Shown here: positions 7,340 through 14,310 of the stretch, in pieces | Layout: each line of letters starts with the position of its first letter | How positions within the stretch are numbered: the first letter of the stretch is position 1 | Assembly: GCA_035480695.1 (NCBI GenBank) | Contig: DATIHM010000082.1 | Location: forward strand, 1-28,705 | Source: DATBED01 sp035480695 | Lineage (GTDB): Bacteria > Patescibacteriota > Saccharimonadia > Saccharimonadales > UBA4665 | Direction of reading: 5' to 3' | DNA: 28,705 nucleotides | Translations under genes and position numbers: made by a program | Notes under the pieces: model-generated | Told to the model about the DNA's origin: nothing | What the model saw: the letters and a program-made list of their open reading frames with translations, nothing else | Databases searched by the model: none

Positions 7340-8485
7340 ATGGCAAAATTGATGCTCGTCGAAGACGACAATAACCTGCGCGAGATTTACGAGGCGCGCT
7401 TGCAGGCCGAGGGCTACACTATAGTTTCAGCCCGTGACGGCGAAGAGGCCTTGGTCGTCGCCAAAGCCGAGAAGCCGGACCTTATCATATCTGACGTCAT
7501 GATGCCTAAAATCAGCGGCTTCGAGATGCTGGACATTTTGCGGAACACCGACGGCCTGAAGGATGTCAAGGTCATCATGCTGACCGCCCTCGGCCAGAAC
7601 GACGATCAGCAACGTGCCAGCAAATTGGGCGCCGACCGCTACCTAGTGAAGTCGCAGGTGACACTTGAAGATATCGTCAAGGTCGCGCACGACCTCTTGG
7701 ACCACAAGCCCGGTGAAGCCGCTACGGTCGCCAGCGCAGCGCCAGACCCTGCACCTACGGCAACGGCTCCGGCCGCTGCCCCACCCGCTCCTGCACCTGA
7801 ACCAGTCGCGCCAGCCCCCGAACCGGTCGCAGAACCGCCGGTCGCTGACCCAGCCACGCCTCCAGCTCCAGCCGCACCGCCAGCGGATACTGCCTCCGAA
7901 TCCCAAGAGGAAGCCTCGGTCGAAGCCAAGATTGAGAATTTCGTCGCCGGTGCCTCCGAAGAACCCACCGCCCCGCCGGCCTCCGAAGAACCGTCTGCCG
8001 AAGCCGCCACTCCAGCTGCCGTTGAAGCGCCCGGCGAGCCCGTTGCCGGTGATTCCACACCTAATCCAGACGAGAACAAGGTCGCAGATGACAAGCTGTT
8101 AGACGGCGCCGTCCAGAAACTTGCCGATAGCGCCGAGAAAGCCGCCTCCGAAAATAAGCCGTCTGTCGCCGAAACAGCTACCGAAGCGCCGCCAAAAGAG
8201 GCATCTGAAGAATCCGACGATAAAGAAGAACCCGAGGACAAAAAAAAGCCTGCCAAGCCAGGCAGTGTGCCGATTGCCCACAAAAAAGTTATCGAACCGA
8301 TTGACAGCGAGCCCAAGAAAGACATCGATGCACTCCTGGCGATAGAAGAAGCCAAAGAAGCCGAGGCGGAAGGCAACGACGCGCCAGCCCAACCTGTCGT
8401 GGTTGACACGTCGGCGCCGGCAAAAGACCAACCAGCCGCCGACGGCGACGACAACAAGGTCGACCCGCACAGCATCGCCCTGTAG
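7340..8485 (+). CDS. Response regulator with long disordered Pro/Ala/Glu-rich tail
   Basis: 381 aa. Residues 1-120 are a normal receiver: acidic pair (LVEDDN), phospho-acceptor Asp52 (DLIISDVMMPK), Thr82 (IIMLTA) and Lys104 (YLVKSQ). From about 125 to the end there is no fold signature, only Ala/Pro/Glu/Ser-rich low complexity, first AP repeats (PAPEPVAPAPEPV) and then acidic/lysine stretches (EEPEDKKKPAKPG). No known DNA-binding or enzymatic output domain is seen. The tail may be a flexible tether, a scaffold or a sink for interactions; this is inference. An A8 run at 8240-8247 lies in the tail. The stop codon is part of a TAGAAT -10 for the next gene. Confidence 0.88.
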   Translation: MAKLMLVEDDNNLREIYEARLQAEGYTIVSARDGEEALVVAKAEKPDLIISDVMMPKISGFEMLDILRNTDGLKDVKVIMLTALGQNDDQQRASKLGADRYLVKSQVTLEDIVKVAHDLLDHKPGEAATVASAAPDPAPTATAPAAAPPAPAPEPVAPAPEPVAEPPVADPATPPAPAAPPADTASESQEEASVEAKIENFVAGASEEPTAPPASEEPSAEAATPAAVEAPGEPVAGDSTPNPDENKVADDKLLDGAVQKLADSAEKAASENKPSVAETATEAPPKEASEESDDKEEPEDKKKPAKPGSVPIAHKKVIEPIDSEPKKDIDALLAIEEAKEAEAEGNDAPAQPVVVDTSAPAKDQPAADGDDNKVDPHSIAL

Positions 8486-8488
8486 AAT
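8483..8488 (+). promoter_or_regulatory. -10 box (TAGAAT) embedded in a stop codon
   Basis: The TAG stop of the response regulator forms the first half of TAGAAT, which ends 6 nt before ATG 8495. A transcript from it would begin at or next to the ATG. No ribosome binding site precedes that ATG. Confidence 0.5.
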
Positions 8489-8494
8489 CAAACC

Positions 8495-9157
8495 ATGCGC
8501 ATCAACAAGTTCGTGGCCCAGGCTAGCGGCCTGAGCCGCCGTGCGGCTGACCGCGCCATCGAAGAGGGCAGGGTGAAAGTCAACGGCCAATCCGCCGACA
8601 TCGGTGTCGAGATAAGCGAAGGTGACAGCGTCACGTTCGATGGCCAAAGCCTGTCGTTACCTACCGAAACGACCACGATTATGCTCAATAAACCAACCGG
8701 ATACGTCTCTTCTCGCCAGGGTCAGGGCAACCGCACCATCTATGAACTGCTGCCGCCACAGTACCGAAACCTCAAGCCGGTCGGCCGCCTCGATAAGGAC
8801 TCGTCCGGATTAATCCTGCTGACCGACGACGGCGAGTTGGCCAACCAACTAACTCATCCCAGTTATGGCAAGACCAAAATTTACGAAATAACGCTCGACA
8901 AGCCGTTGGAGCCGCTCCACCGACAGATGATAAGCGACCACGGTGTCCGGCTGGACGATGGGCCGAGCAAACTAGCTCTCGAAAAGCTCCAGGCTAATGG
9001 TTTGGAATGGCGCGTCACCATGACGGAAGGCCGCAACCGCCAGATCCGCCGCACCTTCGCGGCGTTGGGCTATGACGTCGATAAACTCCACCGCATCAAC
9101 TTCGGCAATTATACACTCGGCACTCTAAAAGAAGGGCTTTACTTAAAATTCGACTAG
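8495..9157 (+). CDS. rluB: RsuA/RluB-family pseudouridine synthase
   Basis: 220 aa. An N-terminal S4 RNA-binding domain (MRINKFVAQASGLSRRAADR, about 1-60) is followed by the synthase domain with MLNKPTGYVSS and the catalytic Asp100 in VGRLDKDSSGLILLTDDG. The C-terminal EGRNRQIRRTFAALGYDVDKLHR segment is typical of the RsuA/RluB/RluE/RluF group. It isomerises a specific uridine in rRNA to pseudouridine. The choice between RsuA (16S) and RluB (23S) substrate cannot be settled by eye; RluB is favoured because it is the broadly conserved member. Its 3' end overlaps the convergent zinc-ribbon gene by 15 bp. Confidence 0.9.
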   Translation: MRINKFVAQASGLSRRAADRAIEEGRVKVNGQSADIGVEISEGDSVTFDGQSLSLPTETTTIMLNKPTGYVSSRQGQGNRTIYELLPPQYRNLKPVGRLDKDSSGLILLTDDGELANQLTHPSYGKTKIYEITLDKPLEPLHRQMISDHGVRLDDGPSKLALEKLQANGLEWRVTMTEGRNRQIRRTFAALGYDVDKLHRINFGNYTLGTLKEGLYLKFD

Positions 9158-9520
9158 GTCAGACACAAAGTTAACGTGACCGTTTTCTAGGCCGGCAATT
9201 ATAGCCCGTGCGTCAGCTGCCATGGCCTCCATCCTTCGCTGCGGGTCTTCATACTCCTTGGCTTCAGACAACAAACCATTTTCCATAGTATTTGCTCGGT
9301 CTTCGAGCGCCTCCACGGTTTCTAGATCGACAGTACGAGGATCATCTGATTCGCCACAGGTATGACACGTAAGCGTGACTTCAAAGTAATCATTACCAAC
9401 ATCGCTTCCCCTGCTCGGGAATTTATTGGAGCTTCGGCAGTTGCCACATACACAGAGCTCTACGGGGAGTTCATAGTCCAATTTGGGTGCCGAATATCGG
9501 AAATGCTCTTGATCAGACAT
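9143..9520 (-). CDS. Hypothetical zinc-ribbon-like protein
   Basis: 125 aa, not recognised. Two cysteine knuckles, CVCGNC (Cys23, 25, 28) and CHTCG (Cys52, 55), fit a small zinc ribbon in the first half. The second half is a charged helical region (about 63-115) that may be a coiled coil. Upstream on the minus strand are TAAAAT-like boxes near 9545-9553 and an AAAGG about 8 nt before the ATG. It overlaps the end of the pseudouridine synthase gene by 15 bp, tail to tail. Likely cytoplasmic and possibly nucleic-acid binding, but the function is unknown. Confidence 0.65.
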   Translation of the reverse strand: MSDQEHFRYSAPKLDYELPVELCVCGNCRSSNKFPSRGSDVGNDYFEVTLTCHTCGESDDPRTVDLETVEALEDRANTMENGLLSEAKEYEDPQRRMEAMAADARAIIAGLENGHVNFVSDLVEF

Positions 9521-9568
9521 TAGGTTGGCCTTTATTTCTCACGTATATTTTATCACGTAAAGAAAGTT

Positions 9569-9598
9569 CTGTCAATTTTCTCTCTGTTCCGCTATAAT
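9569..9598 (+). promoter_or_regulatory. Promoter for der (CTGTCA-N18-TATAAT)
   Basis: A perfect -10 (9593-9598) and a moderate -35 (9569-9574) with 18-bp spacing. The -10 ends 8 nt before ATG 9607, so the mRNA would be leaderless or nearly so; no ribosome binding site is present. Confidence 0.65.
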
Positions 9599-9606
9599 TA
9601 TAGTCT

Positions 9607-10968
9607 ATGAGTCAACGGCTACCAATAGTGGCGATTGTGGGACGGGCTAACGTGGGCAAGTCCAGCTTGTTCAACGCGGTTTTGGAAAGGCGCGAGGCGA
9701 TTGTGGCGCGCGAGGCCGGCACGACGCGTGACAGCATCGCCGCCAAGGCCAAGCACACCGGGCTGGCGTTCTGGTTGGTCGACACCGCCGGCGTGAAAGA
9801 CCCCGAAGACGACTTCGAGTTCACCATACAGGAACAGATTACACAGGCCGCCGACAGCGCCGACGTCATTTGGGTGGTCGTCGAGGCTGACGTGCCCATC
9901 ACCGAAGAGGACCGCCGCGTCGCCAAGATGGCACTGCGCTCCAAAAAGCCGGTCTTTCTAGTTATCAATAAATTAGACAAGGCGAGAGGGCAGGATTTGT
10001 CTGGTTTCGACCGCTTGGGCATCAAGCCGGTTTTCCGCACCAGCATGACGCAGAACAGGGGAATCGAGCAGCTGTTAGACAGTTTGGTGGAAGTGATTCC
10101 CAAGGTCGCCGTCAAAGCCGACGACGACAAACTGCGCATCGCCATCCTGGGCCGGCCGAACGTCGGCAAATCGCAGCTGTTCAACACTTTGGCCAAGAAG
10201 CAGCAGGCCATCGTGGCCGACCGGGCCGGCACGACGCGCGACGTCAACCGCACAGACGTGCGCTACCACGGACGAGAAATCGAATTGCTCGATACGGCCG
10301 GCATACGCCGCTCGGGCAAGATACAGGTCGGCGTGGAGCGCTTCAGCGTCATCCGGGCGATTTCCGCCATAGAACAGTCCGACATCTGTTTGCTTTTAAT
10401 GGACGTCAACGAGCTCAATGTCCAGCTCGACCAAAAGCTGGCTGGAATGGTCAAGGATGCCGGCAAGGGCCTCATTTTAATCGTCAGCAAATGGGATTCG
10501 GTCGAAGGCAAGGACGCCTACACCCGCGACGCCCTGGCGCCGCAAATCGCCGCCACCTACGATTTCGTGCCCTGGGCGCCGCTGATTTTCACCAGCAGCG
10601 TCACTGGCCAGAATGTCACCAAGATTTTCGACCTGGCTCTCGACATTGACGAGCAGCGCCGCAAGCGCATCACCACCAGCGAACTCAACAAATGGCTGCG
10701 CCAGGCCGTCGACGCTCATCCGCCAGCCGGCTTGAAGGGCCGCTCACCGAAGTTAAACTATATGGTGCAAGAAACCGACAACCCCACGCCGGCCTTCAAG
10801 ATCTTCGGCTCACAAAGCCGTTTCGTACACTGGAGCTACCGCCGCTACCTCGAGACGCAGATGCGCCGGACCTTCGGCTACGAAGGCACACCAGTCCAAC
10901 TGTGGTTCATCGAGAAACACCAGGCCCACAAACACGGCCTAAGCCCGACCAAGGCTAAGCGCGACTGA
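9607..10968 (+). CDS. der: Ribosome biogenesis GTPase Der (EngA)
   Basis: 453 aa, typical length. Two tandem GTPase domains: the first P-loop is GRANVGKSS (residues 12-20, Ala where Pro is usual) with DTAGV and NKLD; the second is GRPNVGKSQ (182-190) with DTAGI and SKWD. The C-terminal KH-like domain holds GRSPKLNYMVQ and ends HKHGLSPTKAK. Der uses GTP to help 50S subunit maturation. The gene has its own promoter and overlaps the convergent peptidoglycan-binding gene by 14 bp. Confidence 0.97.
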   Translation: MSQRLPIVAIVGRANVGKSSLFNAVLERREAIVAREAGTTRDSIAAKAKHTGLAFWLVDTAGVKDPEDDFEFTIQEQITQAADSADVIWVVVEADVPITEEDRRVAKMALRSKKPVFLVINKLDKARGQDLSGFDRLGIKPVFRTSMTQNRGIEQLLDSLVEVIPKVAVKADDDKLRIAILGRPNVGKSQLFNTLAKKQQAIVADRAGTTRDVNRTDVRYHGREIELLDTAGIRRSGKIQVGVERFSVIRAISAIEQSDICLLLMDVNELNVQLDQKLAGMVKDAGKGLILIVSKWDSVEGKDAYTRDALAPQIAATYDFVPWAPLIFTSSVTGQNVTKIFDLALDIDEQRRKRITTSELNKWLRQAVDAHPPAGLKGRSPKLNYMVQETDNPTPAFKIFGSQSRFVHWSYRRYLETQMRRTFGYEGTPVQLWFIEKHQAHKHGLSPTKAKRD

Positions 10969-11953
10969 ATGTAACCTTGGCGACAGGTGCGCTGGCAGTA
11001 GAGTTGCTTTGTTCGGATTTGCCGAAGTTGCCCTTGTAGCAACCGGCGTCCAGCGCTTGGCGCCAGCCACCAGGTTGGCCATCTAAGTTATAGCAGTCGA
11101 GTTTCCACTCACGCGGACCAAAAATTCCTGATTGGTTAAGACCATTTGCGGCCTGGAAAGCCTTGACGCGAGCCCGGGTACCAAGTTCATAGCTACCAGG
11201 AAAGTCACCGCCATTACCGACCACGGCCTGTATGTCGTGGACACAATTTGGGCCTTTGGTATTCCTGTCTCTGTTGCCGAAACGGAAGTAGTGCTGGACG
11301 CAGCGGTAGACAAACTCAAAACGCTTGCGGGCAATCGTGGCTTCAACATTGCTGGCCTTGGTGGAACCGCCCAATTCGTTGCTGACGAACTCGGCAACGG
11401 GTGCCTCGACATCGAGCGTGTTCGACAGCTTGGAACCAACGTCAGCGGCCAATTTCAGAGAGAAACACCCGGCATCCCTAGCAGCCGCGATACTTGATGG
11501 CTCAGGTCCATAACCTATCGCTTCGCGGCAAACAGCAACCCAAGTACGCTTATCTGTAGTGCCGCTAACCCTAAGTCCTCTGTTCCTTTGGAATGTTTTG
11601 ACGTTACGCATTGTTTGCCCGTCATAATATCCGGTCACATGGTTACTGATGATTGTCTGGATGTCTCGAACACAGTGGCCTCGGCTGCCGGGACCGTAAG
11701 AGTGATCTGCGCAGATAAAGCGGGCCAGTTTGGCTGATGTGCTTGATACGTTCTCAGAACGGGGCTGTGCAGCCTCCTGTGAGGCGCTGCCTGATTCCGC
11801 CTGGGGATAATCAGCCGGGATGGTGGCGACCATCGGTGTCGGTTGTTCAAGTGGCGATACATTCTGAATACCAGCATCGGCGTTAGGCGCCAAAGCTGCG
11901 ACAGTAGCACCAGCAAAGATAACAGTTTCAATAAATGGGGCTCTGCTGCTCAT
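10955..11953 (-). CDS. Secreted protein with two cysteine-bounded peptidoglycan-binding-like repeats
   Basis: 332 aa. The N-terminus (about 1-27, ending ALAPNADAG) is signal-peptide-like, and a low-complexity linker follows. Two PG_binding_1-like units come next: CVRDIQTII...GQTMRNVKTFQRNRGL...DKRTW (about 94-140) and CVHDIQAVV...TRARVKAFQAANGL...GPREW (about 237-285). Each unit carries four cysteines (81, 94, 142, 163 and 218, 237, 287, 305) in a similar spacing, which suggests internal duplication and disulfides in an exported protein. No hydrolase domain is present, so it may only bind cell wall. It starts after AGGGAG (11 nt) and a TTGACA-type promoter overlapped by a palindrome. Confidence 0.8.
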   Translation of the reverse strand: MSSRAPFIETVIFAGATVAALAPNADAGIQNVSPLEQPTPMVATIPADYPQAESGSASQEAAQPRSENVSSTSAKLARFICADHSYGPGSRGHCVRDIQTIISNHVTGYYDGQTMRNVKTFQRNRGLRVSGTTDKRTWVAVCREAIGYGPEPSSIAAARDAGCFSLKLAADVGSKLSNTLDVEAPVAEFVSNELGGSTKASNVEATIARKRFEFVYRCVQHYFRFGNRDRNTKGPNCVHDIQAVVGNGGDFPGSYELGTRARVKAFQAANGLNQSGIFGPREWKLDCYNLDGQPGGWRQALDAGCYKGNFGKSEQSNSTASAPVAKVTFSRA

Positions 11954-11988
11954 AAATTCTAATTCTCCCTCATGACCTTATCCACATC

Positions 11989-12018
11989 TTTATAACTTAT
12001 TAATTGACACCGTGTCAA
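11989..12018 (-). promoter_or_regulatory. Promoter (TTGACA-N18-TATAAA) with palindromic operator
   Basis: On the minus strand TTGACA (12018-12013) and TATAAA (11994-11989) with 18-bp spacing drive the peptidoglycan-binding gene. The -35 is one arm of a perfect 15-bp palindrome, TTGACACCGTGTCAA (12004-12018), the size expected for a dimeric repressor site. That the site is an operator is inference. Confidence 0.65.
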
Positions 12019-12055
12019 GTTTGGGAGAAGACATAAGCTTCTTGGGGCGGGGCAC

Positions 12056-12084
12056 TTGCGCCGCCAGCCAGCTTATCCGATACT
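12056..12084 (+). promoter_or_regulatory. Promoter for pth (TTGCGC-N17-GATACT)
   Basis: -35 at 12056-12061 and -10 at 12079-12084 with 17-bp spacing. The -10 ends 6 nt before ATG 12091 and no ribosome binding site is present, as in a leaderless gene. The hexamers are only moderate matches. Confidence 0.45.
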
Positions 12085-12090
12085 AAGCTC

Positions 12091-12732
12091 ATGGCATTAT
12101 TCCAGAGGCGGCCGCAAACCAGCGACCCGACCAATTTTTACACCGTGGGGCTGAATAAGACCGTGCTGCTGGTCGGGCTGGGCAATCCTGGCAAAGAATA
12201 TGATAATACACGCCACAACGTCGGCTTCGCGTGCCTGGACGAGTTCGTCAGCCATTCCGACGAAATGGAGGAGTGGATTGAGAAGAAAAGCCTGAAATGC
12301 CACATGAGCGGCGGCCGCGTCGACAACACGCGCGTCATCGCCATGAAACCGACGACTTTCATGAATCTCAGCGGAGACGCGGTCGCCGCGGTCATCAACT
12401 TCTACAAAATCAACCCGCAGTCCATTTTGGTGGTACACGACGAGATCGACATCGATTTCGGCCAGATAAGGCTACGCTTCGGCGGCGCCAGTGCAGGCCA
12501 CAACGGTATCAAGTCGCTCATCCAACACATCGGCGAGGATTTCGGCCGCGCGCGGGTTGGAATCGGACCCAAGAAGCCAGCGCGCATCAAAAGCGAGGAT
12601 TTCGTGCTACAGAAATGGCCTGCCGAGCAATCGGAGCAGCTGCCGAACCTCAAACGCGAAGTCAACGCCGTACTGAGCGAATACGTCTACGGCGGCGAGC
12701 TGCCGCACGAAACCCGCAATTTCCTAGTCTGA
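12091..12732 (+). CDS. pth: Peptidyl-tRNA hydrolase
   Basis: 213 aa, slightly long because of about 22 extra N-terminal residues before the core. Core motifs: VGLGNPGKEYDNTRHNVGF with Asn32 and the catalytic His42, KPTTFMNLSG, VVHDEID with Asp117, and GHNGIKS with Asn138. Pth frees tRNA from peptidyl-tRNAs that fall off ribosomes. The start at 12091 is kept because a -10 lies 6 nt upstream; a later start would need an internal codon near VGLNKTVLL. Its last 9 bp overlap the convergent small ORF. Confidence 0.95.
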   Translation: MALFQRRPQTSDPTNFYTVGLNKTVLLVGLGNPGKEYDNTRHNVGFACLDEFVSHSDEMEEWIEKKSLKCHMSGGRVDNTRVIAMKPTTFMNLSGDAVAAVINFYKINPQSILVVHDEIDIDFGQIRLRFGGASAGHNGIKSLIQHIGEDFGRARVGIGPKKPARIKSEDFVLQKWPAEQSEQLPNLKREVNAVLSEYVYGGELPHETRNFLV

Positions 12733-12966
12733 AGTAACTTGTTCTACGCAAGTAGCCAGAATGGCATCGAGCCGACCCCGAAAAGTTGTCTCGCCAATTG
12801 CCATATGCTCGTCAAGGAAGACGGCTTTATCCAGAGCGCCTCGGGCTAAAACGTGAAGATAGGTTGGCAGTTGGCTCGGTGCGAACGGTTGGTCGTGCTT
12901 AAGATTCAATAATGCGCGGTCAACATCATCCAACTCAAACAAGCCTTGCTCGTTACGGCTAATCAT
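12724..12966 (-). CDS. 80-aa hypothetical protein
   Basis: Start taken at ATG 12966, because TATAAT (12978-12973) sits 6 nt upstream. A longer frame to 13104 would run through the intrinsic terminator and the RNA gene behind it. The protein (MISRNEQGLFELDDVDRALL..., ending ...DAILATCVEQVTSD) is soluble and mostly helical, with no motif I recognise. It begins immediately downstream of the candidate non-coding RNA's terminator, and its 3' end overlaps pth by 9 bp. Confidence 0.55.
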   Translation of the reverse strand: MISRNEQGLFELDDVDRALLNLKHDQPFAPSQLPTYLHVLARGALDKAVFLDEHMAIGETTFRGRLDAILATCVEQVTSD

Positions 12967-12972
12967 GTTGGC

Positions 12973-12978
12973 ATTATA
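12973..12978 (-). promoter_or_regulatory. -10 box (TATAAT) between terminator and small ORF
   Basis: Perfect TATAAT three bases after the T-run of the terminator and 6 nt before ATG 12966. No clear -35, since that position falls in the terminator stem. A leaderless start is predicted. Confidence 0.5.
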
Positions 12979-12981
12979 CAC

Positions 12982-13023
12982 AAAAAAAGAGCCTCCGGAG
13001 GGGGTGGGCACCGCCGGAGGCTC
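12982..13023 (-). terminator. Intrinsic terminator of the candidate RNA gene
   Basis: On the minus strand a perfect 10-bp stem (GAGCCTCCGG with CCGGAGGCTC), a 15-nt loop and a run of seven T. It is the strongest terminator in the window, and its T-run polarity works only for minus-strand transcription. The loop holds CCCACCCC, complementary to GGGGTGGG just upstream (13045-13038), so a pseudoknot or alternative fold is possible. Confidence 0.9.
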
Positions 13024-13384
13024 ATTCAACCCTTCAACCCACCCCGGCGACGCATCGATGCCTAAAATATAAATAGTGGCACGTGCTAGCCCGGAGGCAA
13101 CCATTCAGGCTCGCATTGATCGGGGACCCCAGAGACGGACGCGAGCGCCCACCCGAGGAATCTAGTTAAAGGGGTTAGTATGTTTTAGAGCGTGTCCAGC
13201 GCTAGAGCGCCAGACTGCTATAAGAGAAGTGGAGGGTAACAACTTATCTTGGCGCGCTCTAAAACAATCTAACGATTTGTCTGGTAACAGATTAAATTCT
13301 GATTAAATCAGTCCTTAGTCAGCCACCATGACTGTTAGAATTTTGGGGGTAAAAGGTGCAAGATTCCTATATTAGGAATCATAA
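12982..13384 (-). ncRNA. Candidate structured non-coding RNA, about 400 nt, unassigned
   Basis: The gene-free stretch between the small ORF and dprA has a consensus minus-strand promoter at one end and a strong terminator at the other, both for the same strand. Predicted order in the RNA: a 5' hairpin with an 8-bp stem (13380-13362), a 5-bp hairpin (AGTCA/TGACT), a CTGAT-TTA-ATCAG hairpin, then a long stem of 11 perfect pairs, GTTTTAGAGCG with CGCTCTAAAAC (outer ends 13265 and 13182), enclosing about 60 nt with smaller stems (GCGC/GCGC, ATAAG/CTTAT). Then a GCTCGC/GCGAGC stem and the terminator hairpin with a possible pseudoknot. I find no tRNA-like end or tag frame (tmRNA), no RNase P P4 signature and no SRP tetraloop motif. 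It could also be a long regulated leader for the 80-aa ORF. Confidence 0.6.
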
Positions 13385-13390
13385 GTTGCT

Positions 13391-13419
13391 ATTTTAGCAA
13401 AAGCATGTCTTTATGTCAA
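13391..13419 (-). promoter_or_regulatory. Consensus promoter (TTGACA-N17-TGc-TAAAAT) for the candidate RNA
   Basis: On the minus strand a perfect -35 (13419-13414), 17-bp spacer, extended TGC and TAAAAT (13396-13391). Start expected near 13384. There is no ORF with a start codon nearby on this strand, which is why a non-coding transcript is proposed. It lies divergent to dprA, about 20 bp from its ATG. Confidence 0.75.
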
Positions 13420-13438
13420 TACTTTAAAACATTTTTAT

Positions 13439-14305
13439 ATGGAAATCAATAAGCTTACGCTTAAGTCAAAGGGCTACCCTGAAGCGCTAAAGAATATACC
13501 AGCACGGCCGAATGAGCTTTACCAAAGTGGGGCCGACCTTAACGAGTTGGCAAAACGACCCGCCGTGGCAATCGTGGGCAGCCGTAAGATGTCAATTTAT
13601 GGCGAGCAGGTGACGCGGCATTTCGCCCGAGAACTGGCAGAGCAGGGGGTCATAATCGTCAGCGGCCTGGCTCTAGGAGTTGACGGAGCGGCTCACCGAG
13701 CAGCGCTCGAGGCAGGCGGCCAATGTATCGCTGTATTGCCATGCGCACTCGATAACATCGTGCCGGTCGCCAACCGACAGTTAGCCGACAGAATCGTGGC
13801 GCAGGGCGGGGCACTCGTCAGTGAATATCCGCCCGGCGAGCCGCCTTATAAGCAGAATTTTATCGCCCGTAACCGTCTTATGTCAGGATTGGCGCAGGCC
13901 GTCCTTATAACACAGGCCGGCGAAAAGAGCGGCACACTCTATACGGCCCGCTTCGCCGAGGAGCAGAACAGGGAAGTGTTCGTCGTCCCGGGCAATATAA
14001 ACCACATCGGTTCAGCCGGGTCGAACAACTTAATAAAGAGCAACAAAGGCGGCCTTGTCACTGCACCCAAAGACGTGCTGGTGGCGCTGGGCTTCGAGCC
14101 ACACGCGACACCGGTCGCCGAAGTGCGCGGCCGCAACGCCAATGAGCAGAAGCTGCTCGATCTGATGCTGCAGGGCGTCAGCGATGGTGAACAGCTCCTC
14201 CAGAATAGCGGTTTAGAGGTCAGCCGCTTCAACCAGGCGCTGACGATGCTAGAAATCGCTGGCAAAATCCGCCCGCTCGGCATGAACCATTGGGCGATTT
14301 TCTGA
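13439..14305 (+). CDS. dprA: DNA processing protein DprA
   Basis: 288 aa. The Rossmann-like DprA fold shows AVAIVGSRKMSIYG, IIVSGLALGVDGAAHRAAL, CALDNIVPVANRQLA, LVSEYPPGEPPYKQNFIARN and EKSGTLYTARFA, all family hallmarks. The C-terminal 60 residues (NEQKLLDLMLQGVSDGEQLL...) form the usual winged-helix. The N-terminal SAM-like domain is reduced to about 35 residues, so the protein is shorter than many DprAs. It binds incoming single-stranded DNA and loads RecA during natural transformation. No ribosome binding site precedes ATG 13439. It is divergent to the candidate RNA gene. Confidence 0.95.
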   Translation: MEINKLTLKSKGYPEALKNIPARPNELYQSGADLNELAKRPAVAIVGSRKMSIYGEQVTRHFARELAEQGVIIVSGLALGVDGAAHRAALEAGGQCIAVLPCALDNIVPVANRQLADRIVAQGGALVSEYPPGEPPYKQNFIARNRLMSGLAQAVLITQAGEKSGTLYTARFAEEQNREVFVVPGNINHIGSAGSNNLIKSNKGGLVTAPKDVLVALGFEPHATPVAEVRGRNANEQKLLDLMLQGVSDGEQLLQNSGLEVSRFNQALTMLEIAGKIRPLGMNHWAIF

Positions 14306-14310
14306 CATGC

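Noticed and set aside
7639..8475. 278-aa minus-strand Ser/Ala/Gly-rich frame
   Set aside because: Antisense mirror of the low-complexity tail of the response regulator.
12967..13104. Extended start of the minus-strand ORF at 13104
   Set aside because: It would be translated through a perfect intrinsic terminator and the structured RNA; a -10 immediately before ATG 12966 supports the shorter form.
13182..13265. GTTTTAGAGC, as in type II CRISPR repeats, on both strands
   Set aside because: Only one inverted pair, no direct repeats with spacers and no cas gene in the window; it is better read as one stem of an RNA.
12982..13384. Candidate RNA as tmRNA, RNase P RNA or SRP RNA
   Set aside because: No tRNA-like end with CCA or ALAA-type tag, no GAGGAAAGUCC-like P4 element and no GGAAG-type SRP loop found by reading both strands. 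A covariance search could still overturn this.
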